DNA from: Haladaptatus sp. DYF46
Lineage (GTDB): Archaea > Halobacteriota > Halobacteria > Halobacteriales > Haladaptataceae
Direction of reading: 5' to 3'
Length of the DNA: 64,000 bases
Assembly: GCF_021083305.1 (NCBI RefSeq)
Contig: NZ_JAJFAY010000007.1
Coordinates: 62,001-126,000 of the forward strand
Shown piece by piece: positions 42,863 through 51,176 of the stretch; the first letter of the stretch is position 1; each line of letters opens with the position of its first letter. Position numbers and translations under genes: made by a program. The notes beneath the pieces were generated by a model, which was not told the origin of the DNA, did no database searches, and was given only the letters and a program-made list of their open reading frames with translations.

Positions 42863-44158
42863 CTATTGTTTAGCTGATTCCTTCAAGAATTGGAGTGCAC
42901 TCGATTCGATCGCCGCAGCGTAGTCATCATAGGATCCAACACCTGTATTCGTGGCTAACGCACCGGAGCGAAGAGAATACTCACTCATCACTCTCGATTC
43001 CTCTGCAATCCGATCGTCTCGACCGGGATAGACGAGTACTCCCGGTACTTCGAGTGCGAGAATGTACGACGTAAGTTGATACACATCACTGGACGATGCC
43101 GACCCTGTCTTCCACTTGGCGTCAACCACCAGTGCGGGTGTGCCATCACTGCGGGTAATGAGCACGTCTGGGCGCATCGAAACGGCATGCGGCCCTTCAA
43201 CGACGTTTGGAATCGATGCCTGCCCCTCGACGGTGAAATCGCCGAGTTCCTGTGCTGCTGCAATGAAGGCCCGCTCGACGATGCGTTCGAACACGTCGTT
43301 CATGTTGACGAACAACGCCAAGGATCGACGATCACCGGCACGCACGTCGTCGAAGAATTCGCGGTCGAGAACTAGTCGTGTGAGTCCAAGGAGGGCTTCG
43401 TAGTGATCGTTCAATCGTGAGAGCTCAAGTCGATCGACATCTCTCGGGGAGACGTCTTCGACGGACACGAACTCTTGGAGGCGTTGTTCGTGATGGTGCA
43501 GTCGACTCGAGAGTTTGTCGTCACGTGCGAGTGTCACCAAGATACGGGTTGCTACGAGGACTGCTTGATTCAGGAGGTTGTCTGTGGTGAAGTCGTCGTG
43601 AGTGACTGCAAAGTCGGTTGTGACGGCTGCCGGCAGTTGGAGTTGTCGCTGGACGTCGATTCGACCCTGAACATGATCACGGACTGAGTTCGTTCTCACG
43701 TATTCTCGATGGAGTCCTTGCGCAAGCACGGACTGGAGTTCAGCCTGAAAGAGGACGCCAATCGCATCGAAAAACGACGATGCACCGGTGAATTCTGTCT
43801 CAAATTCAAGTGAATCCACGGGGGTGTCGAATGCGTATTTGAGTGCCCACAGAAGGCGTGTCACCGTCTGTTTAGGTGTGACCTCGATTTGAACGCCACT
43901 CGGCAGCGTGAGGACACCAACGTGACTGCCGGTTTTGATAATCGCTTTGCCGTCGCTGGTAAACGAGACGTTCAATGGGTTCGCTCGACATCGTTCTTCG
44001 AGTGATTCCAAGAAGACTGCATCTTCTCGGCTGATTTCGAAGGGAGCGGTGCTATCGTGTTCTTCCAGTGAGATAGGATCAGACGGTGGAACCGTTCCGT
44101 CTGCATCCACTTGATCGACCGGTGGACCGAGATACCCAACCGGCGTGATCTCAGTCAT
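42863..44158 (-). CDS. mcrC: McrC-type restriction endonuclease subunit
   Basis: A 431-residue McrC protein. The N-terminal part has GKAIIKTGSHVGVLTLPSGV and VEVTPKQ-like strands, and ALKYAFDTPVDSLEFE follows. The C-terminal PD-(D/E)XK nuclease is RPDVLITRSDGTPALVVDAK with WK after (about 326-347). McrC supplies the nuclease of the McrBC complex that cuts modified DNA after GTP hydrolysis by McrB. The ATG at 44158 overlaps the McrB stop by 8 bases. It appears intact. Confidence 0.88.
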   Translation of the reverse strand: MTEITPVGYLGPPVDQVDADGTVPPSDPISLEEHDSTAPFEISREDAVFLESLEERCRANPLNVSFTSDGKAIIKTGSHVGVLTLPSGVQIEVTPKQTVTRLLWALKYAFDTPVDSLEFETEFTGASSFFDAIGVLFQAELQSVLAQGLHREYVRTNSVRDHVQGRIDVQRQLQLPAAVTTDFAVTHDDFTTDNLLNQAVLVATRILVTLARDDKLSSRLHHHEQRLQEFVSVEDVSPRDVDRLELSRLNDHYEALLGLTRLVLDREFFDDVRAGDRRSLALFVNMNDVFERIVERAFIAAAQELGDFTVEGQASIPNVVEGPHAVSMRPDVLITRSDGTPALVVDAKWKTGSASSSDVYQLTSYILALEVPGVLVYPGRDDRIAEESRVMSEYSLRSGALATNTGVGSYDDYAAAIESSALQFLKESAKQ

Positions 44159-46768
44159 GCTGGAAGGTTGCTGCCCGTTCGGTGAATGATTGAAGACCTT
44201 CGCTCAGGGCAGTGATATCCTCCTCGGAGAGGTCACTCACATAGAGTCGAGGATCTACAAACCCTCCTTCTTCTCCCTTCTCGGGATTCCATCGATGCTC
44301 GTAGCCACTTATATTTGTGAAGACGCGTGAGGCACCTTCGATGAATTCGCGATCGAGTGGGTTTGTATCACGGTCAAGCAACCAATTCCACCGGAAGTCG
44401 ATCCTACCGTCTTGGGAGAGCTGAATGATTCCGACGCCAGAATCCACCGAATCGGACTTCAGCATAATCGATGCTCGGTCACCCCGACCGGTGTCAAGCC
44501 ATCCAATATCGTCACCGATATCGAGAATACGAACCATCTTTTCTGCAGAGTCATCGTCGAGGATGGATTGTAGTCGTTCTCGGAACGTTTCTGGTGTTCG
44601 GTCTCCAGCAGCCCACGCATCATCTGGTTGCCCTTGCAGGGCTTCTGTTCCGTTTCCATCCGGTATGGCCTGCATTGCATCGGCGAGTGGTGCTGGGTCC
44701 TCAACGCCGGCGAGATCACAGAGGGCTGAATAGAGTGCCTGATCGTCGAACGATTGAATTCGTTCGGTCTCCCAGTCGATCAGGCGGGTATCGATTTCAT
44801 TGAGCAGTTCGTCGCGGAGGCGATCGAACTGGCCGAAGTAGTATTCTTCGAGTTGCGGAAGGATGTCGTATCGCCACGCATCAACAATATCGTCGGATGA
44901 GTCGTGAATGAGGAAGTACGTGTGACCGAGTTGTTTGCCTTTGCCGAGCTGTGGAGCATCGAGAATACGTTCGTTGAGTTCATGAGCTGCAAGCACGCTT
45001 GCTCCCAAGAGTCGTTCCTGCCGGGAGATTCCACTTGAGTGGGCTGTGACAGCGGCCTGTGCATCGAGCGGTTCGATGTCGTATTGTTCGAAGACGATAT
45101 CCAGATCCGGTGGGAAATCGATGAACCGGAACCGACGGCGGAGTGCAGTATCGACCAGTGCGATGGACTGATCAGCCGTATTCATCGTGCCGATAACGTA
45201 GAGATTCGGTGGGACGGTGAAGGTCTCACCGGAGTGGGCGAGTTCGATTTCGAAGTTCCCGCGTTTGTCTGCCTCGAGGAGAGTGATGACTTCACCAAAG
45301 ATTTGAGCGAGATTCCCCCGGTTGATCTCGTCGATAATCAGCACGTAGGGGGGAGCTTCATCGGTGTCTTCCTGTTGGTTCGCATATTCGTATGCGGTCT
45401 GTGCACGCTGGCAAATCCGTTTGAACACTCCCTCTTCGATGCGGTATTCGACAGCGCCATCATTCGCCTCGGCAGTCAGTCCCTCGATGAAATCTTCGTA
45501 GGAGAACGACGGATGGAACGTCACTATCTGTATTTGTTCGTCAACAGATTCAGAACTGGTTTGGTTGTGAACCCACCACTGTGCGAATCGGTGGGCAGTG
45601 TAGGTTTTACCTGTCCCTGGTGGACCGTAGAAAATGGCTTGGTTGGTAGCCAGTAACTGCCGGGCGATTTCGTCAGCTTGAGATGGTTTCGCAGGTGGTT
45701 CGACCGGCCTAGAAATATCATTCAAAGCAAGATAGTTTGCTTTGACGTCATGGAGTTTACCGAGAACAGTATCGATAGACAGGCTCTCATCGGTCTGTAT
45801 TTTCTCCAGATTACGATTTCCTTTCCAATCTTCTTCATCCCGAAGATTCCCACCAACGTGGAGACCATATGTAACGCGATTCCAATGGACACCGAGATAC
45901 AACTGATATTCGTCTCGCTGGTCACCAATTTCTCCAGGATAGATTGCTAACCATGCGAAATCAGAGAGGAAATTTCGAGGTTCTGTGAAATGAACAGTGT
46001 GGATATCGTGGTCAGATACATCGAGTTCTGTAGCGATGAAATTGGCAAGCCGGTCGAGGTACCCGTCGATACGCGGTCTGAAGAAATCGAAATACAGCTG
46101 ACCGATAATCTCGTAATTCCCCCATCTCAAGAATATGTTGGTATCGAACTTCGCTGCTTCCTTCTCTTTGAGCGATTCGAGTACATCAATCGGGATTTCT
46201 CCATCATCAGATAGGCTATCGAGAATTTGATATCGGACGTGGTTGATTTTCTTCGAATCAGCGTATCGCTGCTGTTCGACTACTCGATATTCGGTGGGGA
46301 GATTTCGAATGGCATTCAATAATGCTTGAGTGTCATCGGTTCCTTCTGAACTCGGGTCAAACTCTTGGAGTTGTTGGGAAAATTTCCAAACGTAGTTTAG
46401 GATGAAATCAGCAACATCCTTCTGATTCGATTCGTCAGTAAGTGCTGCTGCGAATCGACGAACATCCGCTTCAGTGGCGTCATAACTGTACTGCTCCGTG
46501 AGATTCTCCGCAATAGTGGAACAAACCCGCGCTGATATAGGTCGCGTTTTTCACTCTCGGAGAAGCTGTTGAGTGAATTGGCAGCCAAATCATTAAATGA
46601 CGAAGCTCGAATTGGTCCCCAGTCACAGAAAAGTTCGAGGAATGTCCGGAAGGACTGTTCATCATATTCGTCCTCTGTCGAGGATTTCTCGGGACCGATT
46701 TGGCTGTATGCCTTCTGTATCGCCCACGTGTCGAAAACTAAATTATCGATATGGAGTGTACTGTACAT
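44151..46768 (-). CDS. mcrB: McrB-type AAA+ GTPase of a restriction system, frameshift near 5' end
   Basis: The AAA+ module is clear: Walker A AIFYGPPGTGKTYTAHRFA, Walker B YVLIIDEINRGNLAQIFGEV, sensor GTMNTADQSIALVDTALRRR. It ends at 44151 overlapping mcrC. From TTG 46319 the frame gives 722 residues, but the same frame is open back to about 46515 (EQYSYDATEADVRRFAAAL). The true N-terminus (MYSTLHIDNLVFDTWAIQKA to GFVPLLRRI) lies in another frame from ATG 46768. One base change near 46515 splits them. Corrected length is about 870 residues. Activity depends on whether the shift is real. Confidence 0.85.
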
Positions 46769-46968
46769 TTCAGTTTGATATTCTAATCAAACCACATAAT
46801 TCTATGTAAATGGTCTCCCACGAGAGACACAGGTCAACCTCTGGCTTCCTCAGGCAGTGAACTCGATCAAGTGTAGCCACATGAGGAGATGTCTGAGAAA
46901 AACCGCTTGAGAATTTTCATGAGACCAGACTCAATATCGGATACGTTCAGAATCTTGATTTCGTTGTC

Positions 46969-47120
46969 CTACTGGAGAAAGGGGAGATACCCGAGTGTTT
47001 CTTTGATCCTTGGCGAATCGTCTTGGTGTTCGTGCTGTTTTTGACTTCGGTGATGAGGTAGTCTTGCTCACCATCATGGTGGGTGATTTGGAGGACGATG
47101 ATATCTTTCTATCTCTTGAT
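46969..47120 (-). pseudogene. C-terminal remnant of a PD-(D/E)XK-like nuclease
   Basis: The minus frame reads IVLQITHHDGEQDYLITEVK, then NSTNTKTIRQG, shifts by one base and ends IKETLGYLPFLQ, stop at 46969. The D-Y-L-I-x-EVK strand is the nuclease core with the catalytic E-x-K. It is related to effector domains seen at the C-termini of helicase- or ATPase-type haloarchaeal defence proteins. The rest of the gene is gone. Confidence 0.45.
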
Positions 47121-47197
47121 CCGAAGCCTACAACAGACGACTCATAAAGCGTGTTACGCAGGCATTTATTGGATGACGGATACAATGCCGCGTTATC

Positions 47198-48240
47198 ATG
47201 CACTATTCATTTCGTGTGGGTCAACAATACCGAGACACTGGCAGCTTTCGAAACCCGGACGATCAATTCTTGCGATGGATTCGAGGCTCGCTCGACAGTG
47301 GCATCAAGAACGCCGGCGGAATTCGTGATCTTGGCGCGAATCGGTCCAATATGCCTGCGGCGCTCGTCCTTGTGTCGAACGACAGCGGCATTTCCCAGCA
47401 CGACGATCCGTGGGAAGACACGCTCGCAGTCAACGCAGGCTACGTCAGTTACTGGGGCGATGCGAAAGCCGACAACCCCTACGACGACTCTGCGAATAAT
47501 CAGAAGATCAAGACGGCGTTCGACCGAGCTGCGGCGGGACGACGCGAGGATGTCACACCAGTCCTGATGTTCCGCAAACCAGAGTCCGGAGTCGTCGAAT
47601 TCTGTGGGCTCTGCGTCCCGGATCACTTCGAAGTACGCTCCTATCGGGATGACGCCGGGACGCAGATTCCGAACTACCTCTTTCACTTCTCGATCCTCAA
47701 CACCCAGTCAGTCCCCGTCTCGTGGCTGCATGACCGCGCCCGTATGAACGACAACGACCGTGCTCCGGATGTTTGGAAGCGCTGGGTCGAAACCGGCGAC
47801 GTCGCCCAATGGCCGACCGGCGAAACTCTCGATCAGAGTGGGCGGATCCGACGCTACGAAACCTCCGAAACCGTCGTGAGCGACGCATTCCGAGCAGAAA
47901 CGTTCGACCACTACGGGCACAAGTGTACCATGACCGGGATTCGAGAGGCTGAACTCCTGGATCTGGCCCATATCCTTCCCAGAAGCCAGCATCCCGACCT
48001 CGCCGAGCACCCAGAGAACGTGCTCGTGTTGAACTCACTGCATCACGGGCGTTCGACGCTGCATTGTTCACCATCGACAGCGACTACCGAATCCGAACGA
48101 GCCCCTCATTCGATCCCGCTCACCCATTCCTCCGTGAGACAATCCTCGAACGAGCAGGTGAGCAACTGGCGTTCCCAGCCACCGTTCAGGTCCGGCCGTC
48201 GTTCCTCGACGAACTCAACACCGGTCTCTCGTGGCTGTAG
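47198..48240 (+). pseudogene. HNH endonuclease gene with frameshift in the catalytic domain
   Basis: The frame from ATG 47198 gives a restriction-type protein (RVGQQYRDTGSFRNPDDQFL, YVSYWGDAKADNPYDD, GVVEFCGLCVPDHFEVRSY). It leads into an HNH_2 domain: GHKCTMTGIREAELLDLAHI, ENVLVLNSLHHG. Near 48047 the frame shifts; the true continuation AFDAALFTIDSDYRIRTSPS and LDELNTGLSWL runs to TAG 48238. Corrected length is about 347 residues. The N-terminal part may recognise DNA. Without correction the last HNH residues are lost. Confidence 0.75.
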
Positions 48241-48385
48241 CTCCCTGTTCCTCTATTGAAATCGCTTATTGGGCACAGCACTCGCTACCCGTACTCTAAA
48301 TAATCGATCACTCAATTCCTCCCCCTTCCTAGAAACTGAATGTGGCAGAGAAAGAATCATGATCCGTCTGTGTCACTGTTCATTC

Positions 48386-49372
48386 ATGCCTCCGGATCGG
48401 CTCCGCAGTATTGTCCCGATGTTTGGCGGTGGGACGCGCTACGTCGAGACGTTGGAATCAATTCTTGAGTTCGTTGAAGCTCATGAACCGACAACCGATG
48501 AGCTCGTCGAGTGGCATCGCAGGACGTTCTCGAACGTATCCAGTCGTGATTCGATTATGCGGCGGGTCAGCTATCTTCAGAAGACCGGGTTCCTCCGTCA
48601 GGAGAATGAGCAGTGGGAACTTGGGCAGGCCGGGCGTGAGTATGTCCAGCAGCGCGGTGTGGCAACGCTGCTGCGAATTATGTGTGAGCGGAACGTTGGG
48701 CTTCGAAGCTTGTTGTATGCGTTGTCTGTTGGCCCAATGACGATCGCGGAGATCAGTGACCAACAGTTAGATACGCACCCAGAGTTGGGATGGAGCCGCG
48801 GGGAGACGGATATGGCGAAGCAACGGGCGAACTGGTTGTGGAGCATGGGGCTTGTCGAGAAACACAGCGAGGAGTATTCGTTAACGGATAAGGGTCGAGA
48901 ATTCGTTGCGGGTGCAGTTGAAGAGTGGGCGGATGCACAATGGACTGTGACAGCGCATGGCGCGGAATTCTCGGCTGGCACGTACGAAACCACGACTCAT
49001 GCCAGAGTGGTAGATCCGGAGTTCCGTGCGACAGTGATTGCTCGGCACGACCGGACGTGTCCAATTTCTGGTGTTGACCATCCGGGGTTGTTGGACGTCG
49101 CACACGTGTTGCCGTGGAACGAGTACCCGAAGTACAGAGCTGATTTGGCGAACGTGCTACCGTTAAGCAAGACGCATCACGCGGCGTTTGATCGAGAGTT
49201 ATTCACAATCGACCGGGAATACAGGTTGCAGGTGAATCCGTCGTTCGAGACAGACAGTGAACTATTGCGGCGGACGGTTCTTGACCGGGCTGGGGAGCGA
49301 ATCTCGCTCCCAGATGCGAGTTTGAATCCAAAGTACGTAGCGCAGCACAACGCGACGCTTGAGTGGGTATGA
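48386..49372 (+). CDS. Winged-helix plus HNH endonuclease
   Basis: A 328-residue protein. Residues 1-170 contain two winged-helix-like units (ESILEFVEAHEPTTDELVEW, TFSNVSSRDSIMRRVSYLQK, and later LLRIMCERNVGLRSLLYALS, WLWSMGLVEKHSEEYSLTDK). The C-terminal HNH nuclease (about 220-290) shows HDRTCPISGVDHPGLLDVAH, NVLPLSKTHHAAFD and YRLQVNPSFETDSELL. Its C-terminal half is clearly homologous to the preceding HNH gene. I chose the ATG at 48386, where the winged-helix pattern begins. A likely restriction endonuclease. Confidence 0.8.
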   Translation: MPPDRLRSIVPMFGGGTRYVETLESILEFVEAHEPTTDELVEWHRRTFSNVSSRDSIMRRVSYLQKTGFLRQENEQWELGQAGREYVQQRGVATLLRIMCERNVGLRSLLYALSVGPMTIAEISDQQLDTHPELGWSRGETDMAKQRANWLWSMGLVEKHSEEYSLTDKGREFVAGAVEEWADAQWTVTAHGAEFSAGTYETTTHARVVDPEFRATVIARHDRTCPISGVDHPGLLDVAHVLPWNEYPKYRADLANVLPLSKTHHAAFDRELFTIDREYRLQVNPSFETDSELLRRTVLDRAGERISLPDASLNPKYVAQHNATLEWV

Positions 49373-49540
49373 GGCTATACAGCTGATTATTCAACTGATG
49401 GGTTCCGATTGAATATTCTAGTGTCCAATCATTGGAGAGGACTTCGTCTTTGTCCTCGGTTCCGCCCTTAGTGAGCAGATCAACGTGGTAGAGGTGGTAT
49501 TCGAATTGGAAGTGTAATCGCGTCTGAGTCGATTATCCTG

Positions 49541-50581
49541 CTAATATTGGTGCTCAAAGGTTAGATCGGCATAGTTGTACGAATACGAGTTGATACCAGA
49601 CTCGTCACAAAATGACTTGAGATCTATTGGGGGCATGTACGCATTGTCACCAGCCTTTTCTTCGAGATGGTGGCAAAACGCGATATCGATATCCCGATCA
49701 GCGCCGTTTTCTTCAGCAACCGTGAGAACCACCGCTAGATCCGGATCGTCATAATCGGGTTTGATGACGTAGTCGCCTGGCGTGAAGGGATTCTCAGCAA
49801 GCTCCAAATTTGTGTGCTTGTACGTGTAGAGCTTGATGTCCTGATCGTCGCAGTAGGAGGCGAGCTTTGCAGGGTGGATTTCACGCCAATTACCGGGACC
49901 CTCATCGAGCAGGTTTGGGAATGTTACGTTCACTGCTTCGCCGTCCATCTCCTGTCCGTAGGCAGTCGTGTTTTTCTCTGGAGGGAGTACCTCGACGACC
50001 ACGGCAACAGACCCATCTTTGTCACCGGCTTTCGTAACACGGTCACCAGGTTTGAACGGGTTCTCTGGCTTCTGGTTTAGGTGGGCGGTATTCGGGCCTA
50101 AGTCGTGCAGTTCGTTCATGGGACGAGCAGCAAGATGTGCGAGTTTCGCTGGTTCTTCGCCCGAGTAGGCTTCTTGGGTTGTGACCTTCGATTTGAGGGT
50201 CTCAGTTCGCTCCCAGCCAAGCAAAATAAGTGCGTCTTCATTATCTCGGTGCCAGACCATGACGATGATGTCGTCGTCAGGGTCGTTTGCGAGGATGTTC
50301 GCCGGACGGAATGCAGAGACGTCCCGTGACGTTTTGACGTCTATCTTGTAGCCGAATACCTCGAAATCGTGACCGGAGAAACTCTCGGAATTACAGCGCC
50401 GGATGGCTGCTTCATTTTCCCACTCCCACATCTCGACGGGGAGGTATTCACGACAGAACTGTTCGAATGCGAGTTCGCCGAGGTTCCCGATTCGTTTGAC
50501 GTCTAAGTCGTCGTTGCCTTGGATCACTGCCTGGTGATGGGCGCGTTCGCGGTCGATTTCGTCCGGCGTGTAGAGGTACAT
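49541..50581 (-). CDS. PD-(D/E)XK nuclease-like protein with two tandem C-terminal repeats
   Basis: A 346-residue protein. The N-terminal domain has a PD-(D/E)XK layout: GELAFEQF (Glu36/Glu40), GHDFEVFGYKIDVKTSRD with Asp72, Asp81 and Lys83, then IIVMVWHRDNEDALILLGWE. Residues 173-261 and 263-342 are repeats starting ENPFKPGDRVTKAGDKDG and ENPFTPGDYVIKPDYDDP. They share AVVVEVL/AVVLTVA strands, an AKLASYCDD/LKSFCDES helix and a KLYTYKHTNLEL/NSYSYNYADLTF end. These may read DNA or protein. The ATG at 50581 is chosen. I cannot name the family. Confidence 0.7.
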   Translation of the reverse strand: MYLYTPDEIDRERAHHQAVIQGNDDLDVKRIGNLGELAFEQFCREYLPVEMWEWENEAAIRRCNSESFSGHDFEVFGYKIDVKTSRDVSAFRPANILANDPDDDIIVMVWHRDNEDALILLGWERTETLKSKVTTQEAYSGEEPAKLAHLAARPMNELHDLGPNTAHLNQKPENPFKPGDRVTKAGDKDGSVAVVVEVLPPEKNTTAYGQEMDGEAVNVTFPNLLDEGPGNWREIHPAKLASYCDDQDIKLYTYKHTNLELAENPFTPGDYVIKPDYDDPDLAVVLTVAEENGADRDIDIAFCHHLEEKAGDNAYMPPIDLKSFCDESGINSYSYNYADLTFEHQY

Positions 50582-50639
50582 TACATATTCGTTATTTGTC
50601 GATATTATGTATTTTACTCTTTGATGGTGGTTTCTTATA

Positions 50640-50663
50640 GGGCACTGTCTAGTTGAGCCAATT
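50640..50663. repeat. Single copy of a transposon-end-like sequence
   Basis: gGGCACTGTCTAGTTGAGCC at 50640-50659 matches the arms of the inverted repeat at 23207-23243 (GGCACTGTCTAG). Only one end is seen here, between the PD-(D/E)XK gene promoter and the SWIM gene. It is probably the scar of an insertion sequence. Confidence 0.4.
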
Positions 50664-50697
50664 TGAGAAGTGAGCAGGCCGGTGATATCCGAGAGCG

Positions 50698-51114
50698 TCA
50701 ATTGGCGTGCCATGGATAAAAAATGCTGAAGCGGTGGTTCGGCAGTTCCTTCTGTCCCGTTCGCACGCACGGCCAGCACGGGAAATCACCGAGGCCGTCG
50801 CAGTCACAATCGTCTGGTTCGATATCGTCCTCGTCCTCCGACGGGAACGCATTGAGTGTCCCGTTGTCGGTTGCGTTTTCGACGGCGGCCATGTGCTTGC
50901 AGAAGGCGTTGCGGTGGACGTGGTGCGGACACGTGCAGGCCATCAGTTCGTCAGTCACGTCGTCGATGGAGACTGTGTACTGGTGGGCTGCGGGGTTCTC
51001 GTGGCTCTCGTTGGTGACTCCTACTAGTCTAAGGGCTTCGACGTCGAGGTCAGTTCGACATCGAACGGTTAGTCGAACGTTCTGGGAAGTAGCATATCCG
51101 GGGTTTCCGGTCAC
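50698..51114 (-). CDS. SWIM zinc-finger protein, rearranged ends
   Basis: A 138-residue frame with GTG start at 51114. The core VTNESHENPAAHQYTVSIDD is followed by the complete SWIM motif ACTCPHHVHRNAFCKHMAAV, an acidic linker, the DCDCDG/PCWPC cluster and KELPN. The N-terminal 30 residues (NVRLTVRCRTDLDVEALRL) are unlike the family start seen at 28927, and 13 extra residues follow KELPN. It is the best-kept SWIM core of the window but probably not a native full-length gene. Confidence 0.6.
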   Translation of the reverse strand: MTGNPGYATSQNVRLTVRCRTDLDVEALRLVGVTNESHENPAAHQYTVSIDDVTDELMACTCPHHVHRNAFCKHMAAVENATDNGTLNAFPSEDEDDIEPDDCDCDGLGDFPCWPCVRTGQKELPNHRFSIFYPWHAN

Positions 51115-51176
51115 AATGAACGGCTGAAACAGCAGAGAAGATGTGAGTTTGAAGCGTCAGACCGGGATAACAAGGA

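Noticed and set aside
46931..47203. 90-codon minus-strand frame right of McrB
   Set aside because: The informative frame is a different one (nuclease tail EVKNSTNT); this frame has no pattern.
50582..50779. N-terminal extension of the PD-(D/E)XK frame to 50779
   Set aside because: The extension crosses a transposon-end-like word and the antisense of the SWIM gene; the ATG at 50581 begins the conserved part.
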